Assembly: GCA_022385755.1 (NCBI GenBank)
Contig: MU278357.1
Location: 812,105 to 876,104, forward strand
From: Trametopsis cervina
Lineage: Eukaryota > Basidiomycota > Agaricomycetes > Polyporales > Irpicaceae
Direction: 5' to 3'
DNA length: 64,000 nucleotides
The stretch's first letter is position 1; every line of letters starts with the position of its first letter. Positions 33,067 through 45,134 of this stretch are shown here, piece by piece. Made by a program: the position numbers and the translations under genes. The notes below the pieces were generated by a model. That model saw only the letters and a program-made list of their open reading frames with translations, ran no database searches and was not told where the DNA came from.

Positions 33067-36000
33067 ATGTCTTCCCTCCCTTCGTCACCCTCGGAGATTT
33101 TATGCAACGCCCTCGATGATTCAATCTGCAGCTCTCCAATAGAAGAACTCGATCACGATTATCCTCGGTCAAGTTCTACGTTACCGACTTCATCACCTCC
33201 AGTGCAGACGCCACCCACGAGCGATCTTCCGGAAGGAGGTGCAAATCATGCTGCAATAAAACAATCTCCAGATGCTCTATTACAAGAAAACCTCGCCGTA
33301 TCGATACCAAGCGATATTTTGGAGGAACCCGAAGCTGTTAATGCGCATACAGCCGCCACTGAAACTAAATGTGCCTCGCATATATCGACCTCTTCTCATT
33401 CGCTGCTTTCGGGATCCTTCGGCTCTGATTACTCTATGCGTACTGGGGTCGACTCCTTGGCAAGTGAAGCGTCTCTCGAGGTCGCGCCGACGCGCAAACA
33501 ACCGCGCTACTACAGCCTTGACACACACGCCGCCCAAATGCAATTTAATGAGCACCTGGACAAGCTTCTTCTGGCAGTCCTAGAAGAAGGCCCTCCGTCT
33601 CCCTATTACTCTCAGACGGAATCTGCTACATTGCCTCCTAGCCCTGTGAAGAATGACTCGTTGTATGCGCCTCAATCTGCTAGTCCCGTCTCTCCTCTAT
33701 CCACTGAAGATATCCCTGATGCTACCGACTACTCGACTGACAAAAATGACTTGGAAACTTGTGCTGGTGTTTCCCCTGAATCCCCTGAAACTGCTTCATC
33801 TTCTGCTACTACCCCAATATCTCCTACGGAAGTCTCTTCTCCGCTCGGCTTTGCACCCCGCTTCGTATACGTCAACGTCGACGAATTCAACGACGGCTCT
33901 GGCTTTACCGACGACTCTAACACTGACAACACTGATAACTTCTCCGACGTCTCAGCCTGCACGGCAAGCCAAGAACTTGATGACTCTGATTCTCCGTCTG
34001 CGCTGTTCTGCCATCCCTCACAAGCGGTGTTCTCGGTTGTACGAACTCCCCAGCCTACTAGTCCTCTCGTGGTTCCTCCTGCTCCAAAGAAGGTTCAGCA
34101 TCATATCCATATGCCTAGCAAGTCCTCTTTCCATCGTTCTCCTGGTGGTCAGAGCCCGGAAGCCCGTCCTCCGCTTGAAAATTCTACTCTGCAGCGCGAC
34201 TCTACGCATGATTTGTCTCCTGAAAAGCGGGCTACTGATGATATATCTATTGGACAATCCGAAAATCCTACCCAAACTGCCGGAAATGGGGAGGCGCGAA
34301 CCAGGAAGAGGAAACTAGTCAAGAGGGATATATCGATACACGACGTACCAGAAACTCTCGCATCACGCTTTCTGGCGAAGGAACCTGCAAGTATAAGACG
34401 TGCCGCCTCGTTGCGATCTGAAGCCTCTGTGACCCAAATACTTGAAGACAGTCCTTCTTATTCCGAAGGTCCAGTTGCTGAAGACTCTATATCAAAGAAT
34501 ACGATGCAGGGTCAAAACGTACGAACCTCGCGCATGTACGTCAAACCCGGTGCAAACCAAGCTTTTGGCACCCAAACCGACGTCGAGTGTGCTCCGACAG
34601 AGCCCTCGACCCCAGTCAAGCGTCGTCGCTACAACGGTGTAACTCCCTCCGATTCGCCATTACCACTAATAGCCCCGCCCCCCTTCGAGCTCATTACTCG
34701 TGCCCCGCTGACGGACTACGAAGCTGCAGAGACGAGAATCCATGCGCTGGTCATGAAAGACAGGGAAGAACGACTCGCTGATGGGCTTCGCGTGTTTGTA
34801 AGTGAAGCTGAACAAGATCAGGATATGGATGCTAGCGATGTCGTCGTTATCCAGACCCATACATCGGACGGTTTCCCCAGGTCACCTGCTAGCGACCTGC
34901 AGCGGCGAAATTCTGCATCTTCGCGAGGGACCCCCGAAGCTGTTGCTCCGAAACTCGGCATACAAGAGAACTTCCGGATGAAAATCGTTCAGTGGATGTT
35001 AGATGTAAGCTCCTTTCTGAGTGTGAAGGCTCCACGTTGATGATTTCGTCGTGTAGGTATTACCGCCTGCCTTAAAATCCAAACCCCAGCTTTGCATCAA
35101 TCTCCGCGCACAGCTCTTAGAATCAGCGGACACCCGTTGGCACGCAGCTCACATGTTTACGAGATATTTCCTGCGGGTCGGCGTTTCCACGACGAGCCCC
35201 ACTCCCATCTCTGAGGAGAGTCGCGTGAAACGTGAAGAGGGCGGCAGCTCAGAGCGGGTGTTGCACGGGAAAGAAGCTTTGACTTGGGATCTTGCCGTGG
35301 CTGCTGTAGCTCTGGCGGTAAAGGTGTGTCGTAAGGACAAATTTCCGCCGAGGACTTTGTTCATAAGGAATGATAGTTCCACCGGGATGTGTTGAAACCA
35401 CTATATCCTGTGACTGCGAGAGAGTTTCTTTTAATTGCTCCCCACTCTATAGAGTACGATGATCTTGAGGTACCCGTCTTCTCTACCTATGGTCTCACCT
35501 TCATCTTATCGTGATGCAGGCCGCTCAACGCGATCTGTTCTCTGCGTTATCGCATTGTCTCGGCAGTAACACGCCTGCAGCATATATAGACGAACTGTGG
35601 AACGCTTTGCCATCACTGCGATCCTTGGTCACGAGCCGAGGCAACTGGGAAGTGACAAAGTTCGAGACCTGGGAACTGCTCTACGACACTCTGCTCGGTG
35701 CGTTGGACAGAAGCTCCATCATTTCACGCTGACCACGCGACTCCCATGCAGATTCGTCTTACCTGCTCTATCCTGTTCATGTGCTTACGGGCTGTGCTGT
35801 GATACTGGGACTGATAGAATCGCTCGTAATGACTATGAAGGCGGATACAGCTGAGAAGCTGAGAAAGCTCGCGAATGGTATTGGTCCCAGGACGAAGAGA
35901 CGTGAAGCCGCCTGTACATGCACCAAACTACAGAAGAAGGCTCGAAAACTGGTACGGAACGTTGAACTGGATATGTGTGAGCTCTTGGACGTCCCTGGTG

Positions 36001-36107
36001 TGAGTGGTATGCGCAGTCTATGTTACCTTGGATTTGACTGGTGATTTTAGACATTATGGACAGAGTGCATGAACTGGCTGGAGGCGGTGGCAGAGGAAAA
36101 TTATTGA
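33067..36107 (+). CDS. Cyclin-fold protein with long disordered N terminus
   Basis: Exon 1 (33067-35004) codes 646 mostly disordered Ser/Pro-rich residues, with a short basic segment (ARTRKRKLVKRD). Later exons add about 290 residues of an all-helical cyclin-like region: WHAAHMFTRYFLRVG, ALTWDLAVAAVALAVK, then FHRDVLKPLYPV and AREFLLIAPHSIEYDDLE, then AAQRDLFSALSHCLG and YIDELWNALPSLRSL. The pattern of a substrate-helix Trp followed by an alanine-rich helix and a DLExxQRDLF segment is typical of cyclin boxes. I cannot name the cyclin class or CDK partner. The reading ends ...NWLEAVAEENY at 36107. It converges with the GST gene 210 bp away. Confidence 0.7.
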
Positions 36108-36317
36108 TCGGACTGCAAAACATGATTCCACTTGTGGTATACTCATTGTGTTACTGATTTGCTAATTTGTGCATTGGAAGTGCTGTGCAACTATGGATCA
36201 TACATTTGCCTGTGTACACGCTGCGATATTTGGATCCTGCTCAACTTCATGTGCGTGTTTATCTGACATTCTTCAGTTGGGTCGATTGTGGTCATTCCAC
36301 GGAGCGCTACTTTACTA

Positions 36318-37159
36318 TCAAACAGGGGGCCCGCCCTTTGCAGCCAGCCACGCCGGGCGTGAAGAAATATCCTTCCACCACCTGTAAAGACGCAAGGCCA
36401 CAATCAACACCAAGATCGTCTCAGGGAGCATATAGCAACGCACCTCGCGATGTTGGGCCGCTTCTCCTCGTTTGTGAAGTAGTCAAATTGGAAGCGGTCG
36501 GTGAAAGCAGTACCCCATGGCAGATGGAAGAGGTCAGCGAGCGTATATTCCTGGACACCGTCATGTTAGTGCCTTTCGCAAGCGAACGTGATGAAGATGA
36601 TAATGCTCACATCACCAGCAAGGTATTTATGCTTCGCCAAAATCCGCTCGTATCCGTTCAACCGCTCATCCAGCTTGCCCAACATCGTGTCCAAAACCTT
36701 CTGATCAACCGGTAGTCCGTGATAACTACCAACGAGTATACGGTCCCCAGTTAGCAGCATCTCAAGCAGGAAGTTCAAAGCGACTCACGGCTTCGCCAGC
36801 TTTTCATAAGCATATCCCAGCGCGTATGGATCGAAGTCATTCTGCTCAACGCTCGCAGCCTGCTCGAACAGCGCCGTCGCCTGCAGATCATTAGGATCAG
36901 GAAGGAGCGCGGGACCCTGCGCGCGGTACTTCATAGCGATGTAGCGGCAGATCGCACGCGTCTCGTACAAGATGAACCCATCGTCGTCGATGTAGGGCAT
37001 CTGCCCGAACGGGTGCTTTTCGAGGTACGCTGGGGTCTTGTTCTCGCCGTTCTTCTCGTCGACTGCGATGAACTCGAACGGCACGTTCTTCTCGGCGAGC
37101 GCGGCGTTCACGCGCAATGAGGGTATGGAGAGGCGGCTGCCGTATAGTTTGAGGACCAT
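36318..37159 (-). CDS. Glutathione S-transferase, fungal phi-like
   Basis: Four exons give 218 residues, the normal cytosolic GST length. The N-terminal thioredoxin-fold domain shows MVLKLYGSRLSIPSLRV, KNVPFEFIAVD, HPFGQMPYIDDDGFILYE (glutathione-binding cis-Pro) and ETRAICRYIAMKY. The helical C domain shows FEQAASVEQNDFDPYA, LDERLNGYERILAKHKYLAGD and the exon-spanning TLADLFHLPWG, the N-capping box region of GSTs, then ARWWKDISSRPAW. Sequence is closest to the basidiomycete phi-type (GSTF) enzymes that conjugate glutathione to electrophiles. The usual active-site Ser-Thr-Cys-Thr-like stretch reads S-I-P-S here, so catalytic use of the first Ser is uncertain. It is divergently transcribed from biotin ligase. 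Confidence 0.88.
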
Positions 37160-37513
37160 TGCGCTATCGTTGTAAGAAAGACGCGAGCTTGCGTTTCGTA
37201 GAGTGTGAGAGGAAAGTTGTGTTTAGCATAGCATGGGGTGTTTAGGTGGGGATGGGGAAGCAACTCGGATTTGTTGGGATGTCTGATCGCTGCTTCCTCT
37301 TTGATCAGCACCGTCATTACCCTCCACGATACGATACGCACGCCGAACCGCGCACGAGTCCGGCTTTGGCTTTATCTCTATCCACAGTCTGTACACCTTC
37401 ACTCGTGCGTAGACGCAGTGATAATATGGCGATTACGCAGCATACCAAGTCGTCTCGCGATCGGCACGCGAACTCTACGTGTTCCCGCCCGACAACTTGA
37501 AAGACACAGCGAC
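37160..37513. promoter_or_regulatory. Divergent promoter, GST / biotin ligase
   Basis: Only 354 bp separate the two ATGs, which point away from each other, so the region must hold both promoters. No TATA box in a convincing position was found. Confidence 0.6.
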
Positions 37514-39627
37514 ATGAACGTCCTCGTCTACACGGGCCCTGAAGTCCTCCAAACCTCTGCCTCTCGCACGCTCACCTCCCTCCGCACCGTGCTATACCCG
37601 CACTACGCCGTACAACCTCTCACCGCACAAGCATTCTCGTCGGGCCCCTGGTCTGCTTCCTGCGCACTTCTGGTGTTTCCTGCCTGTCGTCTTCCGCTAC
37701 CAAAAGCTGTCGCCCAGTCTCTCAGGTTGTTTGTGGTGAATGGCGGTGCGTTTCTTGGGATCAGGGCGGGTATGAGGGTTGGAGGGGGGTCTCTGCTGGG
37801 TGGGTTTGGAGGCGATGAGTACTCGTTTAGGGTGCAGGATCCTACCGGGAGCAATACGTATTGCACGTTCGTGTCTGGAGAAGACGTGGAAGGGCGTGTG
37901 GTTTCTGTCAAACTGCAAGGTGAAGATGCTGTTTATCCTCTCCATGAGGCGATCAATGGAGAGTTCGAGGGAATCGAAGGGGCGAAGAATGCTGTGGTCC
38001 TCGCCCGTTATGCAGAGCACGACAAGATTGCTGCGGCCTCTGTCAATGTCGGTACAGGGAAGGTCGCTTTATGGGGCCCTCACATCGAGGCTGCCATCCT
38101 TGAAGGGGCCTCGGGGCTGTCTATAGCAGAAACACAAACTGCGGAGAGCAAGAGACTGGACATGCTCCGTGCCACACTGAGCGTTCTCGGTCTTAAGCCT
38201 CCTTCGCAGGGCTCTGATGGTCCAGCACATCCTCTTCCACAGTTTCTGCTTGCTGCTCGGCCAGGGATCGTATCAAATATACTGGACGCGTTATCTGTGA
38301 AACCTCCCGCACAGTTCAAGGATGCACACGATACGTTCGTGTTCCACGACGCGTCCGATGCGGAGACAGCACTCCAGAAGGCGCGAGGGAATAAAGAAGG
38401 AGACGAGCTGAGACATGTCATCGCGTATACGGACGGGTCGCACCCCGCAGAGGAGTTGACACCGTTGTTCAGCACCAAGCAGTACTTTGCTGACCTGGCT
38501 ACAGCTCGCGCGAGGGCTCCCACAAGCGAGGGTTCTGCTGCACAGTGGGCTGTCGGAGACGCGATATTCTACGGGGAAGCTGTGACGAGCACCCAGACTC
38601 TACTAGACAAGTGCGTAATCCCTCAATCCCATGTATACGTCATGTATCAACAGCTGACATACAAACCCTCAGGAACCCCCGCTTCCTCTCTCTCCTCCCA
38701 TCCCCAGTCTTATCAATAGCCACCCACCAACTCGCCGGGCGCGGACGCGGCGGGAATTCCTGGGTCTCTCCGACCGGGTGCCTGCAGTTCTCCTTACGTC
38801 TAAGCGTCTCGCTATCGAACTTCCCACCGGCGAAGCTCGTGTTTGTACAATACCTGTTCGCGCTCGCTGTGGTCCAGGCCTGTAGAGACGACGCTGTGCT
38901 TGGGGAGTATGGCGATCGGGTGCGGATCAAGTGGCCGAACGATGTGTATGTCGTTGGAGAAGATGAAGGCGGGAGCAGGACGGGGACGACGAGCCCGGCG
39001 AAGGTTGCGGGTATATTGGTGTATACGGCGTTCACTGGCGGCGAGGTCGACATCATCATCGGTACGCTTCTTTCGTCTTCATCTTCGGACCCACCCAGCC
39101 ACCCCCTCAGCGTGGTGATATGCCGTGTTTTCTTTGCTGACGCGCGGTGATTTGTGCAGGATGTGGACTGAACGTGCTGAGCCCGCCGCCGATGGCGTCC
39201 CTCGCGAGCGTGCTTCCATCCGGCTCGGAGCGCGCGCTGAGCATGGAGCGCACGCTCGCGGTCGTCGTGTCCAGGTTCGAGGGGATGTGGAGCAGGTTTT
39301 TGGCGGGGAAGGGGTCGTTTGAGCCGTTCATGGATTTGTACCTCGACCGGTGGTTGCATTCGTGCGTTGCAGTTTCTCTTTCACCTTTCTCCGGTGTGCA
39401 TGCTGAGAAGTGTTTTTTTTTTCAGTGATCAAGTTGTTACTGTCACGTCGACGACGCCGCATCGCCGCGTACGTGTTGTGGGCATCACGGGAGATCATGG
39501 ATTACTTCGGACGATCCCTGAGGGGTCGGGGTCCGGGTACGGAAGCACAGAGGGGTTCATCGACTTGCAGCCGGACGGGAACTCGTTCGACCTGATGGCT
39601 GGGTTGATCATGACCAAGGTGCGGTGA
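37514..39627 (+). CDS. BPL1: Biotin-protein ligase (BPL1)
   Basis: Four exons (37514-38610, 38673-39061, 39160-39361, 39426-39627) encode 629 residues. The N-terminal about 250 residues form the glutamine-amidotransferase-like BPL_N domain (MNVLVYTGPEVLQTSA, VNGGAFLGIRAGMRVG) found in eukaryotic holocarboxylase synthetases. The catalytic domain follows: ATHQLAGRGRGGNSWVSP (biotinyl-AMP binding loop), RIKWPNDVYV, KVAGILVYT and GCGLNVLSPPP. A C-terminal SH3-like cap (VVGITGDHGLL, FIDLQPDGNSFDLMAGLI) ends it. The enzyme attaches biotin to acetyl-CoA and pyruvate carboxylases and is normally essential. The order of motifs and length fit the family well. Confidence 0.93.
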
Positions 39628-40329
39628 GCTTACGCGAATACGCAGCTGAAGTATAAGTCAGCAAACAACAAAACCGAAATGTACAAAGAATAAAAGTGCT
39701 GTGGCCCCCCCCCCACAACTTTTTCCGAACAAAACGGGGATACTCGCGCGGAACCCCGGCGCGCAAGCCCGATGGTTGATCTGCAGTGGCACAGCGCAAG
39801 CAGTGCGCAAACATGATCTATAAGCACTAGTGTATAGTGTAGTGCTTTAAATCAACGATCGATACGCCCAATAATGCCGGGTGCGCTGGTCGGGGGCCAG
39901 CCCCGGTCGAGTGTATTGTGTAGTGTGCTGTAGTGCAGCGGCGACGCCACACACCGAACTTGAAGTCCCCGAGGCGCAATTGCAGAGAGACAGACAGACG
40001 TTGATCCGTCCGTCCGTTTGTGGGGTGTGGGCTCGATCACTAGATGGATCGGTACGTAGAATGCTCGGTCTATGAAAAGCCTCCGCGTTAGTCACTTACT
40101 AAGGAGGTTGTGCGGTGGTCGGTCGGTTGTAAGTGCAGGGTCCTTCATTGTAGGATGTTAGAGGGAGATTTCGCGCGATGAATGGATGTACAACGATTGC
40201 TTTGATTTTTGCGACAACAGATGATAATCTACATGTACAGTCGTACTTCCGCTTTGCTTTCACCCATGGGATATACACAATGAATCACTAGTAAAGTAAG
40301 AGTCCGGGTGGCTCGAAGCGAGCAACCGC
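39628..40329. other. Convergent intergenic region
   Basis: This stretch holds the 3' ends of biotin ligase (plus) and the SDR gene (minus). It contains a run of nine or ten C at about 39706-39716. No gene is seen. Confidence 0.5.
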
Positions 40330-41684
40330 CTACTCCCAGGACTTCTGGGTGGCGATGACGCTGTCGACAGCATCGACGACAGTCTCCGTCCACGGCGTGA
40401 ACTTGACACCAAGCGTCTGCTTCGTGAACGACGTATCGAAATAGTGTTCAGGCGGGGGCGGCTGGCTCTTGGACTCGGCCGTGAACGCGTCCTTAAGCTG
40501 CGGGCGGACAGACGAGACGTACTCGACGACCTCGTTCGAGTTCGGCCAGTGGTCGGACGCGACGGGGAAGCGCTTGCGGCCGACCTTGGACGTGGGCGGC
40601 GCGGTGAGCGACGCGACGGCGACGGCGGCGACGTCGCGCACGTCGACGATCTCGTGGTTCCACGCCATGGGGATCTGGTTGAAGAAGAGCCAGCCGATGA
40701 GGACGTTCGTGCTGAAGGAGTTGTAGTCGTGGGGCGCGATTTTGGTGCCGGTCGGGAAGGGGCCGAGGTTGAAGACGGGGAGGACTGGGAGGCGATGAAG
40801 TCAGCATGGGCGGTTCGGTGGAAGGAAGTGGAAGGGAAGGAAGGGAAGGGAGAGGGGAGAGAAGGTTTGGAATATTAATAATACGGATACTCACCGGCGG
40901 CGAACTCGACGTCAGGGTGCTTCTCTACGATCTCCCAGACGGCCTTCTCTGCCAACGCCTTCGAACCGTCATAGGCCGCGAAGGGGCTGGCGTCGGGGCC
41001 GGTGGCCTGCTCCCAGGTGATGGGGTTCCAGTCTATTCGAGAGCACAACGTTAGGTTACTCCGTAGATCAGGTCGAGTACGAGCTCAACGTACCCTTCTC
41101 GGTCAGCTTGGTGTTTTGGAAGCCGGGGGGCTTGACGGAGGACATGGAGGAGATCAGAACGAGGTTCTTGATCCCGAGCTCAATAGCCTGGTTGAAGATG
41201 TTGGTGGCTCCGCCACGGCCGGCCTGTTATCGTGTATGAGGTGAGCGATCTGCAGTGGGTATATGCGTGGGATGGGACGTACGTTGACGACCTCCTCGTG
41301 GGTGCCCTTTCCGGGGAGAGGAGAGGCGGCGTGGATGACACCCCATGCGCCAGTGAGCACCTCCTTGAAGGAGCCGTTGATGATGTCGTCGACGCCGAAG
41401 ACCTCGACCTTGTCGCCGGCGCTGGCGAAGCGCTCCTTGGTGTCGGCGACCTTCTTGACACGAGCGACACTGGGGCGAATAGTCAGTACGAGTGTTGAGG
41501 GATGTTGATAGCATATATGCTCACGCTCGGACACGGTAGCCCTCAGCGACGGCCTTGTAGACGATGTGTCCACCAATGAAGCCAGAGGCACCGGTAACCT
41601 AAAGCACCATATAAAATCAGCAACTTTCTTTGGAGGGCCAGGGAGGGCAATGCAGATACGTACAACGACGATCTTGTCAGACAT
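40330..41684 (-). CDS. Extended SDR: NAD(P)H reductase, DFR/CCR/GRE2-like
   Basis: Five or so exons splice into about 340 residues. After MSDKIVVV and an intron comes the Rossmann motif TGASGFIGGH. Next follow DDIINGSFKEVLTGAWGVIH, HAASPLPG, then LVLISSMSSVKPPG (catalytic Ser region) and the active-site YDGSKALAEKAVWE (YxxxK). The substrate half contains VLPVFNLGPFP, HEIVDVRDVAAVAVASL and the end VIATQKSWE. This is an extended short-chain dehydrogenase/reductase of the dihydroflavonol-4-reductase, cinnamoyl-CoA reductase and yeast Gre2 group, which reduces aldehydes or ketones with NADPH. Its natural substrate cannot be told from sequence. It is divergent, over 3.4 kb, from the amine oxidase. 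Confidence 0.88.
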
Positions 41685-44600
41685 GATTGTTTGGGAAGTG
41701 TTGAGTGGGGTATGGGATGAGTAGGAAGTGAATGTGCTGGGATTAACGGAGGGAGGCTGGCAGGAGTATTTATACTCAGCTGGGTCGGGGTCGGAGATGG
41801 TTAGTCACACAGGGAGCCTGCGAGGAGACGTGCGCGTCCGTTGGAAGACATTGGAATAGGTGGGCATTGGAAACGGAAGGAGGGATACGTATGGAGACAG
41901 CCACGACCGGGAGAGTGGCAGTTGCAGCAGTTTGCCGCCCGAAGCAAGCATCTTACGAATAGATTAGATCAAGAGCATCAATCGCCTCGGCACGGATACG
42001 CCCATCCCGGCCCTTGATCTCCCTGCATACTTGTGCCCGGGGTCGCTGCCCGGCTTTGATCGGGAATCAGCACCTGGCCAACCAGAAGCGTCCGCCACCT
42101 TCACTGTAAACAGGACAAGGAGCCTGGCGTTGGCTTTCGATGGCCTTCCAGCATATTCGCCCTTGCTGTGACTAAGTTGCTGCCCGCACGATGAATCAGT
42201 GCAGCGCCCGCTAGTTGGGGATAGACCGGGGCAGTCTCGCCACTTGCAGGTACTTGCAGAGACAAGGGAGACAACTTGGGAGACGAGGAGATGCACCACG
42301 GAGGTTCGCGATCAACGCCACGACGAGCTTCGACGACGCTTGCCGAAAATAGACTCGCGACCCTTCTTCGCGCCTCGTCCGCGCCTTGTCTGCTTCGGCT
42401 TCGACAATGTGCCCTCCCGCGGCTTAGCTTGTTCTCGTTGTCGTCTCGCCGCGAACACAGAACCCTCGCAGCGGTTCTCTCGAAGTAGTCCTGCGTCCCT
42501 GTCGTGATAGACGTGCCCACTGCGCATTCTGGCCTAGGGCAGCCCGCAGCTCGAAGCAGCACCGCTTCCCGCACACCGTCGGTAGAAGGACGAATCGTCC
42601 GCGCAGCTCGCCGAGGTGTGGCAAAGCAAAACGTCCGTGGATCACGAATGGATGATGATTTGAGGGCTCTATAGACGTAAGGTACAGGTCAACTGCGACG
42701 GTTTAAACTGACAGATGGGGCACCGTAACAGAGCAGCAGCGCCAGGCGATCTCCGGAGTGGGGTTGTCTCTCGCACTCTGTTCGCAAGCCTTTGCGCATT
42801 GTTCAGCAACAAGTACGGCTCGTCCCTTGTATTGGGCCCCCTGCCAGCACCGCAACCAGGCGTGTTGCGCCAGCGTTATCAGATCTGCTTCCTGGAACCT
42901 ACTCCGTCCTTCGACGCTGCGGAAGGGCAAGGAGCCTGTCGAGATGCACCATTGCTCCTGACGGCCTGTAGACAGGAAGTCTGATAGTGGGAGGCTTGAT
43001 AATCAACTAGAGTGGGTCAGCTGGCGAAGGCGTCAGCGCACGTAATGGGCCCGAATCCTCAAGAAGACAGAGGGCAGTTCAGTTAGGTAAGGGGGTGAGC
43101 ACAGCTGGCAGTGTGGCATCGACCATCGAGACTCTGCAGTGTACCAGCTGTGCATTGTACATTGTACAATCGCGTTGATGGGCCACTTACCTCCGCATTG
43201 CACCCCGCTACTTCTTCTCTTCTCGCGGGTGTTCTTCTCCCACCCATCCGCATCTTCCGAATTTTTCGGAGGTTCGACGCACTTCTGCGCTCTCTACTTT
43301 TGGGATGAGTTCAACCTCTGAAGTTGCGCCCCTCGCGGAAAGGTATCTGGGGCTCGCATTGATGGGGTCCATGCGCTGATCGCGTCCACGTGACCGACGC
43401 GTGTCGAAACATTGCACGGCGTACCACCACCTTACACAGCGCGAAAGTTTTCTTCTTCTTGTGTGACATGAGGACCGCCTGCATTGTTCTTGTGTCTCGC
43501 TTAGGCTGGGCGGTGATGTCGAATACTGTACGTTTGTTATACCGTCAAGCGCTGCTCTTCATTTCCGCTGATTCATCTTTTAAAATTTCAGGTCTGACGC
43601 TGCATCGCGCCGTACGAGTACAGCATTACTTGAAGGGTAACGGGCACTTCAGAGCCCATATTGCCATCTCGACATAAGAGAGAACCAGCTATTCCTGATG
43701 TTGTGTCACGGCTAGACACTGGACCATGTCGCGTTGTTCCATGCCATCCGGCAGGTCCAGTCCGAACGGTGTCGCAATCGCTACCTGTCAAACCATACCC
43801 AATCACATGGGACAGACTGTGCGTTGGTCAGTACAGTACTGCACAATACTGTAAGTCTGATTGCCTGCTTTGTTTACTTACGTTATCTCATCGCTGGCCA
43901 TGCAAATAAGCGTCGCACCGTGTTACCGTCGCACAGACAGCGTTAATCCCTGACGCCCTGATGTGTTCAAGCTTTTTAACGTCGACGTACACTCTGGCTT
44001 ATGGGAAAGGGAAAGCTATGCCCCTGCGTCAACTCTGTCCATATTTCCCTCGGGTTTGTTGGGCGAATAACTCCGCGACCTGTGGTTTTCGGCCGTGATA
44101 TCTCGAGTGGGCTTATCGTCTTTCGGCTTTCTTGCTGCTCCAGGACGCCAAGTGAAATGGGGAGAATCTGTGTATGTGCCTCGAACGAGGCAGTGCACGT
44201 TATTTCATTGCGACGTTCTATCTACAGGTGAGCAAGATATACTCTCCCGAGTTCGCGCCGAATACGTTTGTCAAATGAACGCATCTGAAGACGAGGCCCT
44301 TACACTTATCAGACCCACGGCTGATCATTGCAAGCCCAATCTACCCGGCCACTTTGCAGCCAGTTCGCCGTTCGCTCTATCTTCGGCATTTCGCTACTCT
44401 CCTCCAACCTAAGCATCGAGTATCCTACAACAACGAACGGGCATAAGAAGCAGATACATACACCAAGATCAGGCGTCGTATCCGCTTCCTATACTCTGGG
44501 TCCTTAGATCTACCACAAACAGTTTCTGCCATGGTCCTGTCATCCGCGGGTTCGCGGAGGCAGCTGAGCTTATCTTCACGGTGTATACATCACGCTAAAA

Positions 44601-45134
44601 GGTCAGCATCTCAAAACACAGACATAGTAGATAAAGCTAGCAGCATCCAGGCGGGCCGCGCGAGGCGGTGCTGACTATACGCACCAGAGCCTGAGGCTCG
44701 AGGCGGGGCGGACGATCGCTACTTAGTTTACTTGCCTATTCGTCGATAAGCGTGCGTAGACGCCCCGCAAAGATCGCGGAGCCCGAACTCCATTTCATGT
44801 CGTGCACTCGCCGCCCGCCTTATTGCTCGGCCACCCAACGGCTTTCTACACTCTCTAATCTCTCGTACCTGCTCGCCGCTATCGCACTCACCAGCAAGCT
44901 CGCTGCGCTGGATGGAGTCAGGGACTGCGCGGTATCTCTCTATCTAGGCGCTTCGCAGATCTGGGGCATCCCTCCAAACGCACATCCTCTCACGCAGCCG
45001 CTGCCGCTGCGATAGTGGGTTAAAAGGCAAAGCCGGCGAGTCATTGTGTACGATTTATATTTCGTGCGTCGGCGTCGCTTGACCATCGACCAGCTGCTAC
45101 TGCAACTACGGCACTACTTCGCTGCAACTCGATC
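41685..45134. other. 3.4-kb gene-poor interval
   Basis: No frame here shows a recognisable protein. The longest, 42101-42574 minus, is low-complexity and overlaps other open frames on the opposite strand. A palindrome around 43152-43168 has 8-bp arms ATTGTACA/TGTACAAT. The proximal ends must hold the promoters of the SDR gene and the amine oxidase. No RNA gene was recognised. Confidence 0.4.

Noticed and set aside
42101..42574. 157-codon minus-strand frame in the gene-poor interval
   Set aside because: The composition is unlike neighbouring proteins and opposite-strand frames of similar length coexist; no domain was seen.
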